Positions 11,712-23,650 of a DNA stretch of 64,000 bases are shown piece after piece. This DNA is from Gnetum montanum (lineage: Eukaryota; Streptophyta; Gnetopsida; Gnetales; Gnetaceae). The first letter of the stretch is position 1. Each line of letters begins with the position of its first letter. The notes beneath the pieces were generated by a model. The model worked only from the letters and a program-made list of their open reading frames with translations, was not told where the DNA came from and searched no databases. The translations under genes were made by a program, and so were the position numbers. Where the stretch lies: the NCBI GenBank assembly GCA_015680685.1, contig MNCI01005943.1, positions 845,028 to 909,027 of the forward strand, written 5' to 3'.

Positions 11712-13463
11712 TGATACACCGCCAAATTTGGACTACAACATCTCAACTACAAATTTTTCTAAGTGTCAGCATGAGACCACTTTCTACAAATTTTTGTAGG
11801 TTCTGGGACTATGCTCTCCATTGTCCTAGAGTGTAGTCAACCTAATAGAGAATGTAATTAAGATAGAAGCTAGTTTTGCAATTTTTTCTAAGTATCATCG
11901 TGAAGCTAGAAGCTGCAAATTTTTCTAAGTGTTGAGACTACACTCTCCACTACCCTAGAGCGTAGTTAGCCTCATGAAGAGCATTGTTAACAAAAAGGCT
12001 AGTTTTGCAATGTTTTCTAAGTGTCAAGCCAGCCATTGCAGAATTTTCTAAGTGTCAAGCCAGCCGTTGTAGAATTTTCTAAGTGTTAAGACTATGCTAT
12101 TCACTTCCCTAGAGTGTAGTCAAGTGTAGTTAGCATGAAGGCCCGATTTTTATAGATTTAAAGTGTCGAGACTACACTCTCCACTAGCCTAGAGCATAGT
12201 CTAGTGTAGTTAATTGGAAGCTAGTTTCTACAAGTTTTGACAAGTGCTAGAAGCATAGTTAGCCTTTTGTGGAGAGCATACTCAACACATAGTCATATTT
12301 TACAAATTTTTTTCTTTTCTAAGTGTGATACTATGCTCTCCTCTAGTCCACAATGTAGTCAAGTGTAGTTAGCTAGAATAGCCTCCAAAAGCCTTCACAA
12401 TGGAGCACCAACATTTAGCTTAGCTCCAACTCACCTCTAGCAAGCATAGTTAGCAAAATGCATCTTTTTTGTACCCCTTTTATCCCCAAAATTCTAACTA
12501 CACTTGACCCCATACAAGATAGTGAAGAGTGTAGTCCCAAAGCATAGTCTTCAAAGTTGCAATTTTTAAGGTACATTGAGATCCTCTTAGTGCATATACA
12601 TGCACTTGGCAGTGTAGTCATAGTCTCGTAGTTGGGTGATAGCAGAGAACAACACCATTAGCCTCGGTGAAGAGTGTAGTTGGGTGATAGCATAGTCCGA
12701 AACATTCCCTCTATGACATAGCAACCACTCCACATTTTACACTAAACCTATACCTATAAATACCCCTGCCCTTAACGTTTTTAGAGTTGGCACATTTGGG
12801 TTAGCAAGAATCAAAGCATCAGTGAACCACAAGCATTCTAGCAAACTAGAGAGAGGCAAAGTTGTGAACCATCATAGCTCATCGTAGTCCACCACTGTAG
12901 CCTACTACACACTGTGGTAGCCAATCCGATAGGCACAAGAACCATGGTGGAACATTAGTCCTTATGGCCAGACACCCTCGAGATTATGAGTATGCTATCC
13001 ACTATGCCTATTGTACACTACATACTTTCTCACCCCTTCTAGAGTTAACTACACTCAACCCCGTTTAGGGTGGTGTTTTACTTATCTCTCTCATTTTCTT
13101 TGCATTTTTAGCAGTTTACTTACATTTTTCACTATTCTATCACATAGTTGCACCTAAAATATGCTTGGGAAATGGACCCCGCATGTTAGCATCCTTGTTT
13201 TTGCCAAAAATCTTGACTACGCTCACCTCTGTTGACATCGTTGACACTATTGACATTGCACAAACACTTAGCATCATTTTGGATTAGCATCATAACTAAC
13301 TACGCTGCATCCTTGGTTGTAATTGGTAAGTTTCTATTTGATCAACAAGACCATTTAAGACACACTGTCTCTACCTCTAGCAAGCCCTTATGCAGACATG
13401 GGGTTAAGTGATGTGCCTGTGGACCTATCAGTGTTCTAGTCATTGATGTTTTTAGTCACCACA
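11712..13463 (+). repeat. 3' LTR of element A (about 1.75 kb)
   Basis: Starts with TG just after the polypurine tract and ends with CA ('caccaca'). Start and end align with the B and D LTRs (TGAtACACC versus TGAAAYRCC; 'gatcaacaagaccattta' near the end is shared with B at about 19315). U3 carries several imperfect copies of a roughly 110-bp repeat with 'tttctaagtgtc', 'gactatgctctcca' and 'tagagcgtagt' words at 11755-12300. A TATA box follows at 12755. The partner LTR is outside the window, so neither age nor target duplication can be judged; the first five bases outside are 'attag'. Confidence 0.75.
12755..12762 (+). promoter_or_regulatory. TATA box in the A LTR
   Basis: TATAAATA followed by 'cccctgcc'. 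The same box with the same flank ('aatcctataaatacccc') is at 32609-32616 in the B/C LTR. It probably sets the start of the genomic RNA. Confidence 0.65.
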
Positions 13464-16400
13464 ATTAGAATGGTATAAATTTTGTCCTAATGGATATAGG
13501 GTTTGGGACATACTACATTTCTAAGTATTCATGCCATTATCAAAATTTAATAATTTTTAGCATTAGAAAAATTATAATTTAATTTAATTTTTATTAATTT
13601 AATATTTTTAGGACGTGGGATTAAACTCTAACCTGTAAGTTATCAAACTAAAGTCTTAACCTCTCTTTAGTTAACTACCTAAGCAACTTACAAGGTTATA
13701 TAAAACATGAGTTTATAGTTAATATTTAAATAATTAACATTTTAATTTATTATAACAAAAAATTTGTAGGTTACATAGGCCCATGAAAGCCACACATCCA
13801 TTACAGGGTCGTAAAGTCCTACCTGCGGCGACACTGCCCCATATTAGGACCATGTAAGCCACACCATGTAGCTTTGCAAGCTCCAAATTCCCACCTACCA
13901 CTATTTTTCATCATTGCACCTACCTACCGCTACCACCTACTACATGCTTACCTACTATTGACACCTACTTGCCACTGTTGCTATTGCTGGTGCTATGATT
14001 TGTCACCTTTCCTACCACCATCAATGTTGTTATTTGTCACCTTTCCTGTCATCACCAATGCCATGATTTGCATCCAAAGGCCACAAAGGTCATGGAGGCT
14101 ATGTAGGACATAGTGGGTTGTAGAGGTAGTGCAGCACTACCTAGTTGTTGTACATGCCCACACTGCACAGCTCTTTGCTCTACTAAGTTGCCAAGCCCTT
14201 CTTGCCTATGCCTTCGCTTGCATTGCCGCTGTGTGTTGCATTCACCATTGCCTACTCTCTACTATCCTATCCTCTATTTTCTACCATCTATGCCCTCCCA
14301 TTTCTATCATTGTTGTAGCAACCATTGCACAAACTCTTGTCTATGCTTTTATTTTCAACCCAGTGTTTTTTGCAATTTTTGCCACTAGTGCAATTGCCAC
14401 TTCTCTAATGCAAGCTTGCCTAGGCCACCATACAGACCCAACTAGGCCTATGCATAGGCCTACCTTGGTTGCATAGGCCCTGTAGGAAGGTCACCAAGCA
14501 TCATGCAAGCCCTTGTAGTAGGCCACTATGGTAGCGCAAGCCCCCTCAATAAGCCATTGTGATAGCGCAATCCCCCATGATAGGCCACCAAGGCTTGTTA
14601 GGAAAAAATGCCTACCTAGACTCCGTGACTTCATGATCATCCTTGTCACAACATCACCATTGCCAACACCTACAATTGATGGGAAAATTTAAAAATTCCA
14701 TGGAAAAAATTTATACAATGTCAAATCAAGGCTTAAATATTGGAACATGAAAAATATTCTTTAAGAAAATTGATGTGTTAGTAATAGTTAAAATAATAAT
14801 TATGTAATTAGGCATGCTTGGAGTAATACTTGAGGATGATAAAACTTAAAAGGTTAAAATATAATCACCATAGAAACCATTATTAATTTTACATGGTTTC
14901 CAACTTGGGTACTTCACACTTAGAGGGTAGATCACTTGCACACCTCCAAACTTTGTTTTTCTCAAAATATGGTTTAAAGGGTATCACACCTTGTACAACT
15001 CTAAGTTCTGCTCTGGAGTGATTCATCACCAGGAATCCACGTAACCTCACAAGGTCTCAACAAGCTTAGAATATGGTTTCTAGAATCCCACAACCTTTAC
15101 AAATTAAGCTTCACTTTAGATTGTTGTAATGCTGTAGCAACTACTCAACCCAGCTAGGTCTCAATAAGCTTAATGACGATTCCTTGTTGCAAGAAGCACA
15201 TCAACCCCAACAGGTCAACATGAAAGAGAAAAAAAGATTACAAGGGAAAATGTAACTAATTTATAGATCCTTGACTTTGAGGATAAAAAAATTAGCATTC
15301 AATACAATAGCATAGATGATATGATAATGAAGTACAATGAATAATTTAATGATATGAAAAATTAGTTACATAAGAACAATATACAATGATTTCTTTGATA
15401 GCAACAATTCATGCATAACACTTGCATAAAACCCTAGAAAATTAAGTATTCTTATAGCCTTGAATTTTTTGAAATCACCTTAGAATATATGTAATGGCTA
15501 TCTAATGGCTGGGAGAGACATCTTCTTCATGATTGGGACATCTCTCTGCATTAAAGTTTCAATCAGTGGAGATGTCTCTTCTTCACAGAATATGTCTTTG
15601 AGGAGATGTCTTCAGAGAGATGTCTTCTCCTGAAAGGAGACATCTCCTATTTCTAGGAGACATCTTCTTCTTGACATCCTTTAGTTTGGCCAATATGTCT
15701 TATTCATCAGGGAGACATATTCTCTTGATCTTTTCTACATTTGAACTCTTGATTCCAAGGCTTCCTCTTGATCATCAAACATCTTCTTTTTACTTGAAGT
15801 CTTCATTCATGTTTGGCAAGTCTTTATTGTCTCCACATTGACATCTCTTTCACATGAGCTCTCCTTCATGCCCCTCAAAAGCATCACACTTCACAACATT
15901 CTATATTCTACATTTTTCTTAGGGTTTTGACACACCAAAAGATCAATAGTATTGGGATAAATAATCTCTTGGGAAGTCTCATTTTTTGTTCCCAATGTCT
16001 TTGACTTTAGTAGCCATAAATTTTGATTGAAAAAGCCTTTTTCAATAAACAAAGTGTTGTTTCCTCATATTTCAACATTTTAAACATAATTTTGAAGTCA
16101 ATTCAGTCCTATAGAGCTTTGAAAATTAGTTTCTCATGCCTTAACCAATATTGTGCCTCAAGACCCTCAGAGACTCATTTTTAGCATAACCATGGAATAT
16201 GATGTCCATTTCTAATATATAATAGTCATTCCTAAAAGTTTTCAACCTTCTAAATCCAATGGTGAGGTTATATTTTATCATCTAGATATCTAAAAATTAG
16301 ATGATATGTTAACTGAGCCTTAAGAAGCCATAACATTGACTAACTAGTCATACTTACTAATTTAATGATTGATACTAATAAATTTAATTTCTTGGGCATT

Positions 16401-16690
16401 AAAATTAAGGTCTTAACCTTTGTATTTAGATAGTCAAAGATTAAAAACCCCAAGTATGTTATTAGTTACACTACTAGAGTCAGTGTCTTAAGGGGGGTAG
16501 AAAGGTCATTAAGAATCTAGGTAATATACATAAGTATTATTGACCCAAAATTAATTAATCAATTGGTGAACTAGAATGATCAAGACCAAGTATACAATGC
16601 ATCCTACAACCAAATCATACTGTAGAACAACATGGAGAGTCATACTCTTATTCTGACAAGGTGTATGATACCCATGAAGAATAATAATCT
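13464..16690. other. Non-element flank with low-complexity repeats, no gene recognised
   Basis: Between the end of element A and the CCR4 pseudogene no coding region could be supported. 13870-14400 is rich in 'caccta/ctaccac' and related pyrimidine repeats, whose open frames are compositional. 14430-14600 has four to five imperfect units of 'taggccac.atggtagcgcaagccccc'. 15500-15720 has a cluster of 'GGAGATGTCT' and its complement 'AGACATCTCC'. 14890-15180 repeats phrases such as 'aaggtctcaacaagctta' and may be a decayed LTR of another family. That last point is a guess. Confidence 0.5.
15500..15720. repeat. Cluster of alternating GGAGATGTCT / AGACATCTCC words
   Basis: At least eight copies of 'gagatgtct' or its reverse complement occur in about 220 bp, some adjacent and head to head, as at 15600-15670. 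The sequence can fold into several hairpins. No function is evident. Confidence 0.6.
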
Positions 16691-16709
16691 AGGAGAGAAT
16701 TCAAGAATG

Positions 16710-17774
16710 AGAATGAAAGTTGCAACATATAACATGCTTGCAAGATCCCTAACCTATGAGAAATAACATTCGCTTTGTCCACCATGGGCCTTGGATTAAC
16801 ATGAGCATTGATACCCATCTATTTTAGTAGAGTTAAAAGATTTAGATATTAATGTGTTGTACCTACAAGAATTCTTTTCATGGGAATTCCTATACTAATT
16901 CCAACCAGGCTTGAGAAATATGGGATACAAAAGATATATACAATAAAAAAGGTTCTTGCTGAAATTCTTCTTTCGAGGCATATAGATTAGTCTCTTGTAG
17001 ACATCACATGGATGGTTGTGTGATCTTTTATAAAGAAGCTAAGTTTAAATTGGTACAAAGATTTGAATGAATTTTAGAAGATATAATTTTTGAAATCCTA
17101 TAACTCCAAATGATGGATAAGAAAGGATAATCAAGGTTTTAAAAAAGTCACATAGCATTGGTAGTGATACTAAAAATCTGTTTACCAAAAAGATGCATAT
17201 GCATAGTTAATATGCATTTAATTGCCAAATCAACATGTTTAGATTGTAGACTATGTCAAGGGGCATACTTCATTAATCAAATAGAGGAAATTTTGAAGAA
17301 TAAGTTATTTCAAAGCCATACGAATCTAGTGCTATTCATCCTTTCTGGAGACATTAATGCAAAATTTAGAAGTAGTGTTTATCAATTCTTAAATTATGGA
17401 TGTGTAAAAAAATCCTTGGAAGATCAACTTGATTTGAAGAAGATATTTACATGAATTCAACATGAAATCCATTTGGCCAATGCATATTCTACTTACTTCA
17501 AAATTTCAATAGATAAATCAAATTCCAAAATTCAATAACAGATGATGTTGATAGACAACACATTAAGAATCATAATTTACCAATTACTGTATCATGATTA
17601 CTAAAGATGGGTTAACATGATTCTTCATTAAGACCCTAGATTATATCCAGTATGATATCTGATTCTTCCAAGTTATGATGTTACTATAGTTAATTTCTAG
17701 AGAAGAAGCAAAAACAAGCCCTTCCATCCTGAACAAGACCATCTGATCACATATCACTTATGGTAGAACTATAA
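16710..17774 (+). pseudogene. CCR4-like (EEP family) deadenylase pseudogene, apparently processed
   Basis: The active gene family removes mRNA poly(A) tails using an endonuclease/exonuclease/phosphatase (EEP) fold. The family landmarks appear in the right order and spacing: 'VATYNMLA' (about 16718), 'CPPWALD' (about 16780), 'LKDLDINVLYLQE' with the catalytic glutamate (about 16829), 'HMDGCVIFYKEAKFKL' (about 17007), 'NMHL' then 'LSGDINAKF' with the D-x-N pair (about 17346), 'KTLDYI' (about 17630), and the terminal 'PSDHISLMVEL' with the catalytic histidine before TAA at 17772-17774. The span of about 355 codons equals an EEP domain without introns, which suggests a retrocopy. In-frame stops (for example just after 'SLTYEK') and frameshifts show it is dead. 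The copy lacks an obvious N-terminal extension. It belongs to the host, not to the flanking retrotransposons. Confidence 0.75.
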
Positions 17775-18121
17775 TTACTTCCATTATTTCCTAAGGTTGA
17801 TGAAGATCAGGAAGTATATCACACTTACTTTTACTTATAAGCTTATTTTTTAATTTATTATTGAATTTATATTTTAATTTAATAAGTAAAAATATCTAAG
17901 CCAATGCAAGTTGAGAATAAAGAATTTGCCCTACCCTCACATGGGTAGCCAGAAATGAGTTGCACCTTATGTGACCCTAGTTAGAACTAGTGATTAGTGG
18001 TTGGTAGATCATTATTTCAAATATTATTATTATCTTATAAAATGGGAAAGTATTAAAAAATAATATTTAAATTCTCATATATTATTCTAACTTATATTTT
18101 ATTCAAAGAATAAGTAAGAGG
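17775..18121. other. AT-rich spacer before element B
   Basis: No coding or structured feature is seen. The last five bases before the LTR are 'agagg', the expected left target-site copy of the B/C compound insertion. Its partner would lie beyond the right edge of the window. Confidence 0.5.
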
Positions 18122-19443
18122 TGAAACACCATGAAATTTTGAGACCTCGATGATTCAGCAAAGTCTCGAAGTTTAGGCAAGGCTTTCCACAAGTGCAGCG
18201 TCAAGACATTCGAGTGATGGAAGAACCGAAAAGAGTTGCACATCTCAGTAAGTCTTTTTTCAGCTAAGGGCCTACTACGCTACGCTATGCAGCTTAGCGT
18301 AACACACTTCAGGAGGACAGAACAGAACAAGGGATGCACGGTGACAACACTTCAACTTTGCAAGTTAACCATGCTTCAAAACCTTAACTTTTTGCGTGTT
18401 ACGCCACGTTACGCTATGCAACATAGTGCAGCGTAATGCAAGTATCACAGTTGATATAGTTGCAACAAAAAGAATAACAAAATTCAAACAGTAGCAGTCA
18501 TTACGCCACAATATGCTTCCCAGTGTAGCCACGAGATAGTTTATTATTTTTCATCGAAGATGTTGAAATCCTTCAACACGAAAGACAAGGATAACAATTT
18601 TATTTTTTTAAAAGGGTGGTTACGCTATGCTATGCTTCAGAGCATAGCACAGCATAGTGTCACAAGCTTCAACTATAGCATGCCAAGTCAACGACATTCT
18701 CTGGGCCCACAACACACGTCATCTAAACCACATTCGTCTCCTACCCTAATCCAATAAATATCTCAGTGGACAACACTCAAATTGTTGGAGAAAAAACAAA
18801 GAGAGTTGGAAACAAGAAAAAAAGAGGTTCAAAAATTTGAAGTAGTTGACGAAAGTTGGCAAGAGCATCGACGGTGGTAGAGAGAAGCTTTTTGGCCAGA
18901 AATTGCAAGTTAGCAAACATTTTGCTTCGAGCCTAACTTCCTTGTGCCCAGATTGGCTAGTGAATAAGGTAGATTGACCTCTTTCTTATTTAATCTCTAA
19001 ATAGCTTCTTGTTGGTGGTGGATACTTCGTCCAAATTGGAGTCCTCTTGAAAATCCTATTGTATTCATCATATTTGTTCATAAGATAGATCCCAGATCTC
19101 GGGATCGTGCATTTTCTAAATTTAATTCATTGCATCCTATTTACATTAATTTTTACAGTAATTTTGCATAGTTTACATTGTTTTCATTGCCTTCAAGATC
19201 CGATCTTGGTGTAGATCTCGTTTTCTTGTCAGTTGGTATTACGTTCTCATATCAAATCATCATCTCATTATATGATCATTAACAAATTTACTGACCGAGT
19301 ACATTTCTATCTAATCAACAAGACCATTTAGGAAACCTTGGATTCATTTTCTCCAGCATAGCCCTGGCATGGATCTGGGGTTGAAACTGTGTACACAGAA
19401 ATCCTCTTGATGTTTCTAGCAATCAAAGTTTTTTGTCGTTATA
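18122..19443 (+). repeat. 5' LTR of element B
   Basis: About 1.32 kb, starting TGAAACACC and ending 'ttata' where the partner LTR ends 'ttaca', so the terminal CA has decayed to TA. U3 (18260-18660) carries 'TACGCTATGC', 'GCTTAGCGTAA' and similar head-to-head words. The TATA box seen in the partner has changed to 'aataaata' (18753-18760). Confidence 0.85.
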
Positions 19444-19449
19444 GTTTTC

Positions 19450-19467
19450 TGGAGCTAGAAGAAGGGC
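19450..19467 (+). promoter_or_regulatory. Primer-binding site of B (tRNA-Asn)
   Basis: TGGAGCTAGAAGAAGGGC, six bases after the LTR end. It is complementary to the 3' end of plant tRNA-Asn with two mismatches, and the match continues about twelve bases into the T-arm ('ctgaacctccga'). Tat elements are known to use tRNA-Asn. Confidence 0.75.
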
Positions 19468-19698
19468 CTGAACCTCCGATCTGCGTTTCATAGGTAGTCC
19501 TATAAGCTATCTATACCCATTATCGACTAGCATAAATGTGATACCTCCGTGGTTTTTTACATGATCGTGTCGTATAGATCAGTCACTCCAGCGATTCCTC
19601 TGGAATCTAGCAGGACAGAAAGCCCACGTTTGCCTTTGGCCCACTTTTGCATTTGTGATCTTTATCCTCATTAGCATTACCTTCTAGCTATGTAGAGA

Positions 19699-22600
19699 AT
19701 GGCTACGACAACCACTACCATTTCCATCGCTAGTCTCGAAAGTCCCTTGACGACGTAGGCTACACCTGCTGCTATCGAGCCACCGACCAGTTTGGTGTGG
19801 CCACGTTGGTCCCTCAGGATTCAAAAAAAAATAGCCTGAGGGGCATGCTCAACACACAGAACATTACAACTTTCTTTGTGCCAAACTTATGGCAAATCTG
19901 CCTATGTACCCACAAGAACTCGAAGAGAAACATGACTACAAGGTCATGTAGTGTAACGAGAAGGAATTTGTTCCTTAACCTAATGCTTCCATACCCTTGA
20001 CGGACCAGCAACAGTGGATCTTGAATCAACTATTAATGGCTAGGACGTCAACGAAACAATGAGACACAGTGTTCCGTGATGAAGCAGTCATAGTAGCTTT
20101 GTTATGGCTCCTCCCTCCATAGCGTTGCATGCCAAGCCGCTTTTTATGGTCACTACAACTTTATCATTGTCTACTGCCAACTGTGTTGCGCATTCGTCAC
20201 ATTAGCATTTCTTCTCTCCGGCTTCCTTTACGGATGTTATCCCTTCACAGTCCATTCCTTCGCAGTCAGAGTCAGCCAACCCATCGCATCGCATACTTAC
20301 GCCTACGTTACCATATGTGCACACAGTACCCACTTCATAATTATACAGAGCTTCTGCACCCATCCCAGCTTTCGCTCCCACTCCACCATCAGCGGTAGGA
20401 CCTGCCCCTACCACATGGTGGGCTCTAAATATGCCACCTCCTATTGCATAGCCTACACAGATGTCTCATCTTTCTCATCATCAACACACAAGTGGTAAAT
20501 CCAACTATAGGGTCATTGTTTGTGCCACCGGCTACGCAAACACCGTATCCTATGACATAATCGACGATTGTCGCCCAATCTGCAACACCTACCAGGTGGT
20601 GGATGACATAGGCAGTACTGACCATAGGGACAATTCCGAAAACATTAGCCATAAGCCATGATGCTGCTCCTATCCTACCACTAGTCGTGGCTCCACCCAT
20701 TATTCCACAGCTAACCTCTTCATCCTCAAGTCTAGATCAAGCCTTCTAGCTTATTCAAACCCTTACTGAAGAGGTTAAATGCCTCAAAGCTACTGGTTCT
20801 GATACAATACAGGTCATGGATTTCTACCATGATGATCCTATCAGCCTGGTAGTTCCCATCTTATCATTACCTATTGGGATGCCACTTCCCCATTTCACAA
20901 AATACAATGGGGAAGGTGATCCCAACGCTCATGTCGTTACCTTTAGGTCAGAGTCATTATTGCTACAACAATGGCCACATACCATTATCCATGTTTTTGC
21001 TATGTTCCTAACGGGTAAAGCTTTGTATTGGTCTTGTGCACTTCCATGCTCTCCCATCTCAACCTTGGAAGAGTTGCTGACTCAGTTCATGACCCATTTC
21101 AAATACAAACTAAAACCAGAAGTCACGTTGGACTAGTTAATGAGAGTTAAGAAGGATCTGCTCGAACCGGTCCAAAAGTTTATACAGCGGTGGAGCGCCA
21201 CCTTGAATGAAATCCATGAGGCCATCGTGGAGGCCCATCTGCTGGCAATTTTCAAGGGGGCAGTCAACAACTTTATTAAGTTAAAACTGTATTACCTTGC
21301 TCCCCACTCCCTCAGCCAAGCCTTCACTTAGACTAAGAGTATCCAAGACGCGGCACAGGCTAGCAAAGACCCGACATATGTGGCCTATAAAAATGGCCAC
21401 AACAAAAGCAAAGAGAACGACAAGGATGCAGCAACAATGGTAGCAGCCATGGCCAAAGAGGTAAAAAAAATTAACAACAAAAAGATAGTAATGGCGCTTG
21501 TTGATGCTACAACTAGCTCAATAATGTTGACCAACAAACAACATCGGCTCTTGAGACATCGCCTTAGCCAAAGCCTAATTTCGAGTGTAAAGACCACTCA
21601 AAATATACCACTCTACCTGTTAAGCCTTCAAAAATTCTAATGCAACTACTGGGAACTGGTCACATTCAACACAAGAAGGTGTTCGAGGTGGCTCTAAAAT
21701 GTCACGGATGCCATTGTAAGCTACTCAAGAATCCCTCTTTGGGCTTGCCAAATGAACCACCAGTTCCCAAGAACTTCAAGCTAAACTATTTCTATGACTA
21801 CCACCAGTTGTGTGGTCATGACATAGACTACTGTTGGGCATTGAAAGATGACATTCAATGCATGATCAACCAAGGCAAGCTAATCCTTGACAGCAGTAGT
21901 CTAGTTTATCCAAAAAACTAGTCTATGCACATGTACCAAGACCCATTGAATGAAAATAATGCAGGGTACATTATCAACGTAGTGGGTATGGATGGCGATG
22001 GCTCAGCACCACCGCAGCAACCCTTCGTGGTGCGCAAGGCTCCTTGCCTACCTTAGGTAACAAACTCGTCGATATCAATGGACACTGTACAACAACAACC
22101 CTTTGTCCTCTAAGTTCTACCTCGAATGTCTGTTCCGTAGCTGATTGTCATTAAAGTTGCAGCCTAGCCCATGCCTAGACCTCAAGCACCCTTTGTCATT
22201 AGCGTGTCAAATCCATCAGCTGCTTCTGTTATGCAGGGACAAACGTCTAAGTCAACGCCCCAACCTCAACCTAGAAGGAGAGGAGAAGGGCGTGTGATAG
22301 ATAAAATAGCCAAGGGCTGCATTACACTAGGGTTTCTTAAGCCTACCCCTCTGGCCTCAGTGCCCTTGGCTTCTTCTTCCCCTGAAAAGGACGAAGTTAA
22401 GCAAACGTGGCCATCTTCTCCCTGCCCAAGAAAATACAGCCCTCAACTAGAAACTGTTCCTCCTTGAGAGATTCATCTCCTAGGATGAATGGAAGAAGAG
22501 AAGGGAAAAAAACAACCAAACTGTGGGCATAATCTCCTTGATGCTTTTACGCAAGTTAAGCAGGCTCTCAAATAAAAAAATACAATGTTGACTTGCTGAT

Positions 22601-23414
22601 GACATCCTAATCACATCGTGAAGCCATGGTGTGCATGCTAGCATCCATACCAGTGGATGAAAGCTTGCTAGCAGATGAAGAAGAAATCCATTTGATCATG
22701 CTTCCCCCCACTACTGAACAACCATGGCCTTCCCAACTAACATTCCATGATGAGTCCATTAAGGATGACCCAGAAAAGGGTCAGGTGATAATAGCGCCCA
22801 TGTTAATCACTATCTGGGTTGGCTAGTACAGGATCCAAAGAGTACACGTAGATGATGGGGCCTTTGCCAATGTCATTCCATTTCCCATAGTGGACAAACT
22901 GGGTTGGATCGACCAAATCAATCCCATGATGACATCATGCTTGAAGTCGTTTAACGAGGCACAGTTATAAGTTATGGGAATTGTATAGATCAACTTTGTA
23001 GCAGGGGATCAATTTCCCACAAATTCCATGTTCATCATTGTCAAGGAGATGCCTGGCTTCAACCTAATCGTGGGGAGGTCTTGGTTGGCTCAGTTAAGGG
23101 CCGTCTCATCACCCATTCACCAAGAGATCCACTTGCCCTATGCGGAACAGGAAGTGATCATCCACAGTGATAAGATGACTCCTCAAGCTATCAACAATGT
23201 GGAGATGGAACAGGGTTCGGGGATTGAAATCTCTGAAGATCAAACCCTTGTCCCAATAGTTGAATAGGCAGATACAATGGCCAATGAAAGCTTAAATTGG
23301 GCTGAATTATCCTTCCAAGGAGGGGATGATAGCATAGAGGAGTTGTGTAACAAGCCTTCTCGTGCATACGTGTCACCAAATCTAAGAATGATCAAGAAGC
23401 AGCTGCAGAACTAA
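19699..23414 (+). pseudogene. gag-pro: gag-pro of element B, degenerate
   Basis: The start is the ATG at 19699, which corresponds to ATA in C (33555) and precedes the shared 'SLRIQ' N-terminal segment. A proline-rich linker follows (about 20100-20760). The gag domain lies at about 20816-21331 ('KYNGEGDPNAH', 'LTGKAL', 'LEELLTQFM'), then a zinc-finger-like 'FYDYHQLCGHDIDYC' (about 21787), a repeat-bearing linker, and the protease. The protease carries 'VHVDDGA' (about 22846) and 'GFNLIVGRSWLAQL' (about 23058), ending 'RMIKKQLQN' at TAA 23412-23414. Stops include TAG at 22165-22167 and 22824-22826, both also present in C. Gag would coat the RNA and Pro would mature the polyprotein. Confidence 0.85.
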
Positions 23415-23529
23415 CAAACAAACATGTTCAGATAGCATGTTACATTAGTCCACATTACTTACTATTATGCTATTTACATTTTTTTATCGTTTCATGTTAC
23501 ATCGTCTACCATTACGCTTCTTCACTTCA

Positions 23530-23650
23530 GCGGCCCAAAATGGCCTTAAACTAGTTACGGCCCGCTACGGCCTAAAACTAGTAATTCCGTTTATTCTTTT
23601 CCATGTGTGATGGCCCGAAATGGCCTTAAACTATCGTGGCCCGAAATGGC
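23530..23650 (+). repeat. Hairpin array I of element B
   Basis: Three to four units of 'GGCCcgaaatGGCCTTAAACTA'. The last unit breaks off at 'cccgaaatggc' and runs straight into antisense-gene sequence ('tcctgtgaacttaatg'), which marks a deletion junction. Confidence 0.8.

Larger units (their letters stand above)
1..13463 (+). mobile_element. Element A: partial Tat/Ogre-like Ty3/gypsy LTR retrotransposon lacking pol
   Basis: The element enters from the left edge, so its 5' LTR and primer site are not visible. In order it holds a leader, a gag-pro remnant, a hairpin array, an antisense gene remnant, a fused second/third array, a 3' untranslated stretch, a polypurine tract and a 3' LTR ending in CA at 13463. 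Gag, the protease-like region and the antisense exons match those of elements B, C and D by eye. No RT, RNase H or integrase is present between 9800 and 11700, where the other elements carry about 3.5 kb of pol. It is either a deletion derivative or a non-autonomous family that relied on enzymes from a relative. Confidence 0.8.

Noticed and set aside
13874-14476. Overlapping open frames rich in H, C, L and P
   Set aside because: They come from a pyrimidine-rich repeat ('caccta', 'tgccac') and show no domain or conserved counterpart.
16710-17460. LINE endonuclease as the identity of the 16.7-17.5 kb remnant
   Set aside because: LINE endonucleases share the EEP fold, but 'CPPWALD', 'DGCVIFYK' and the PSDH end fit CCR4-like deadenylases better, and no LINE reverse transcriptase follows.
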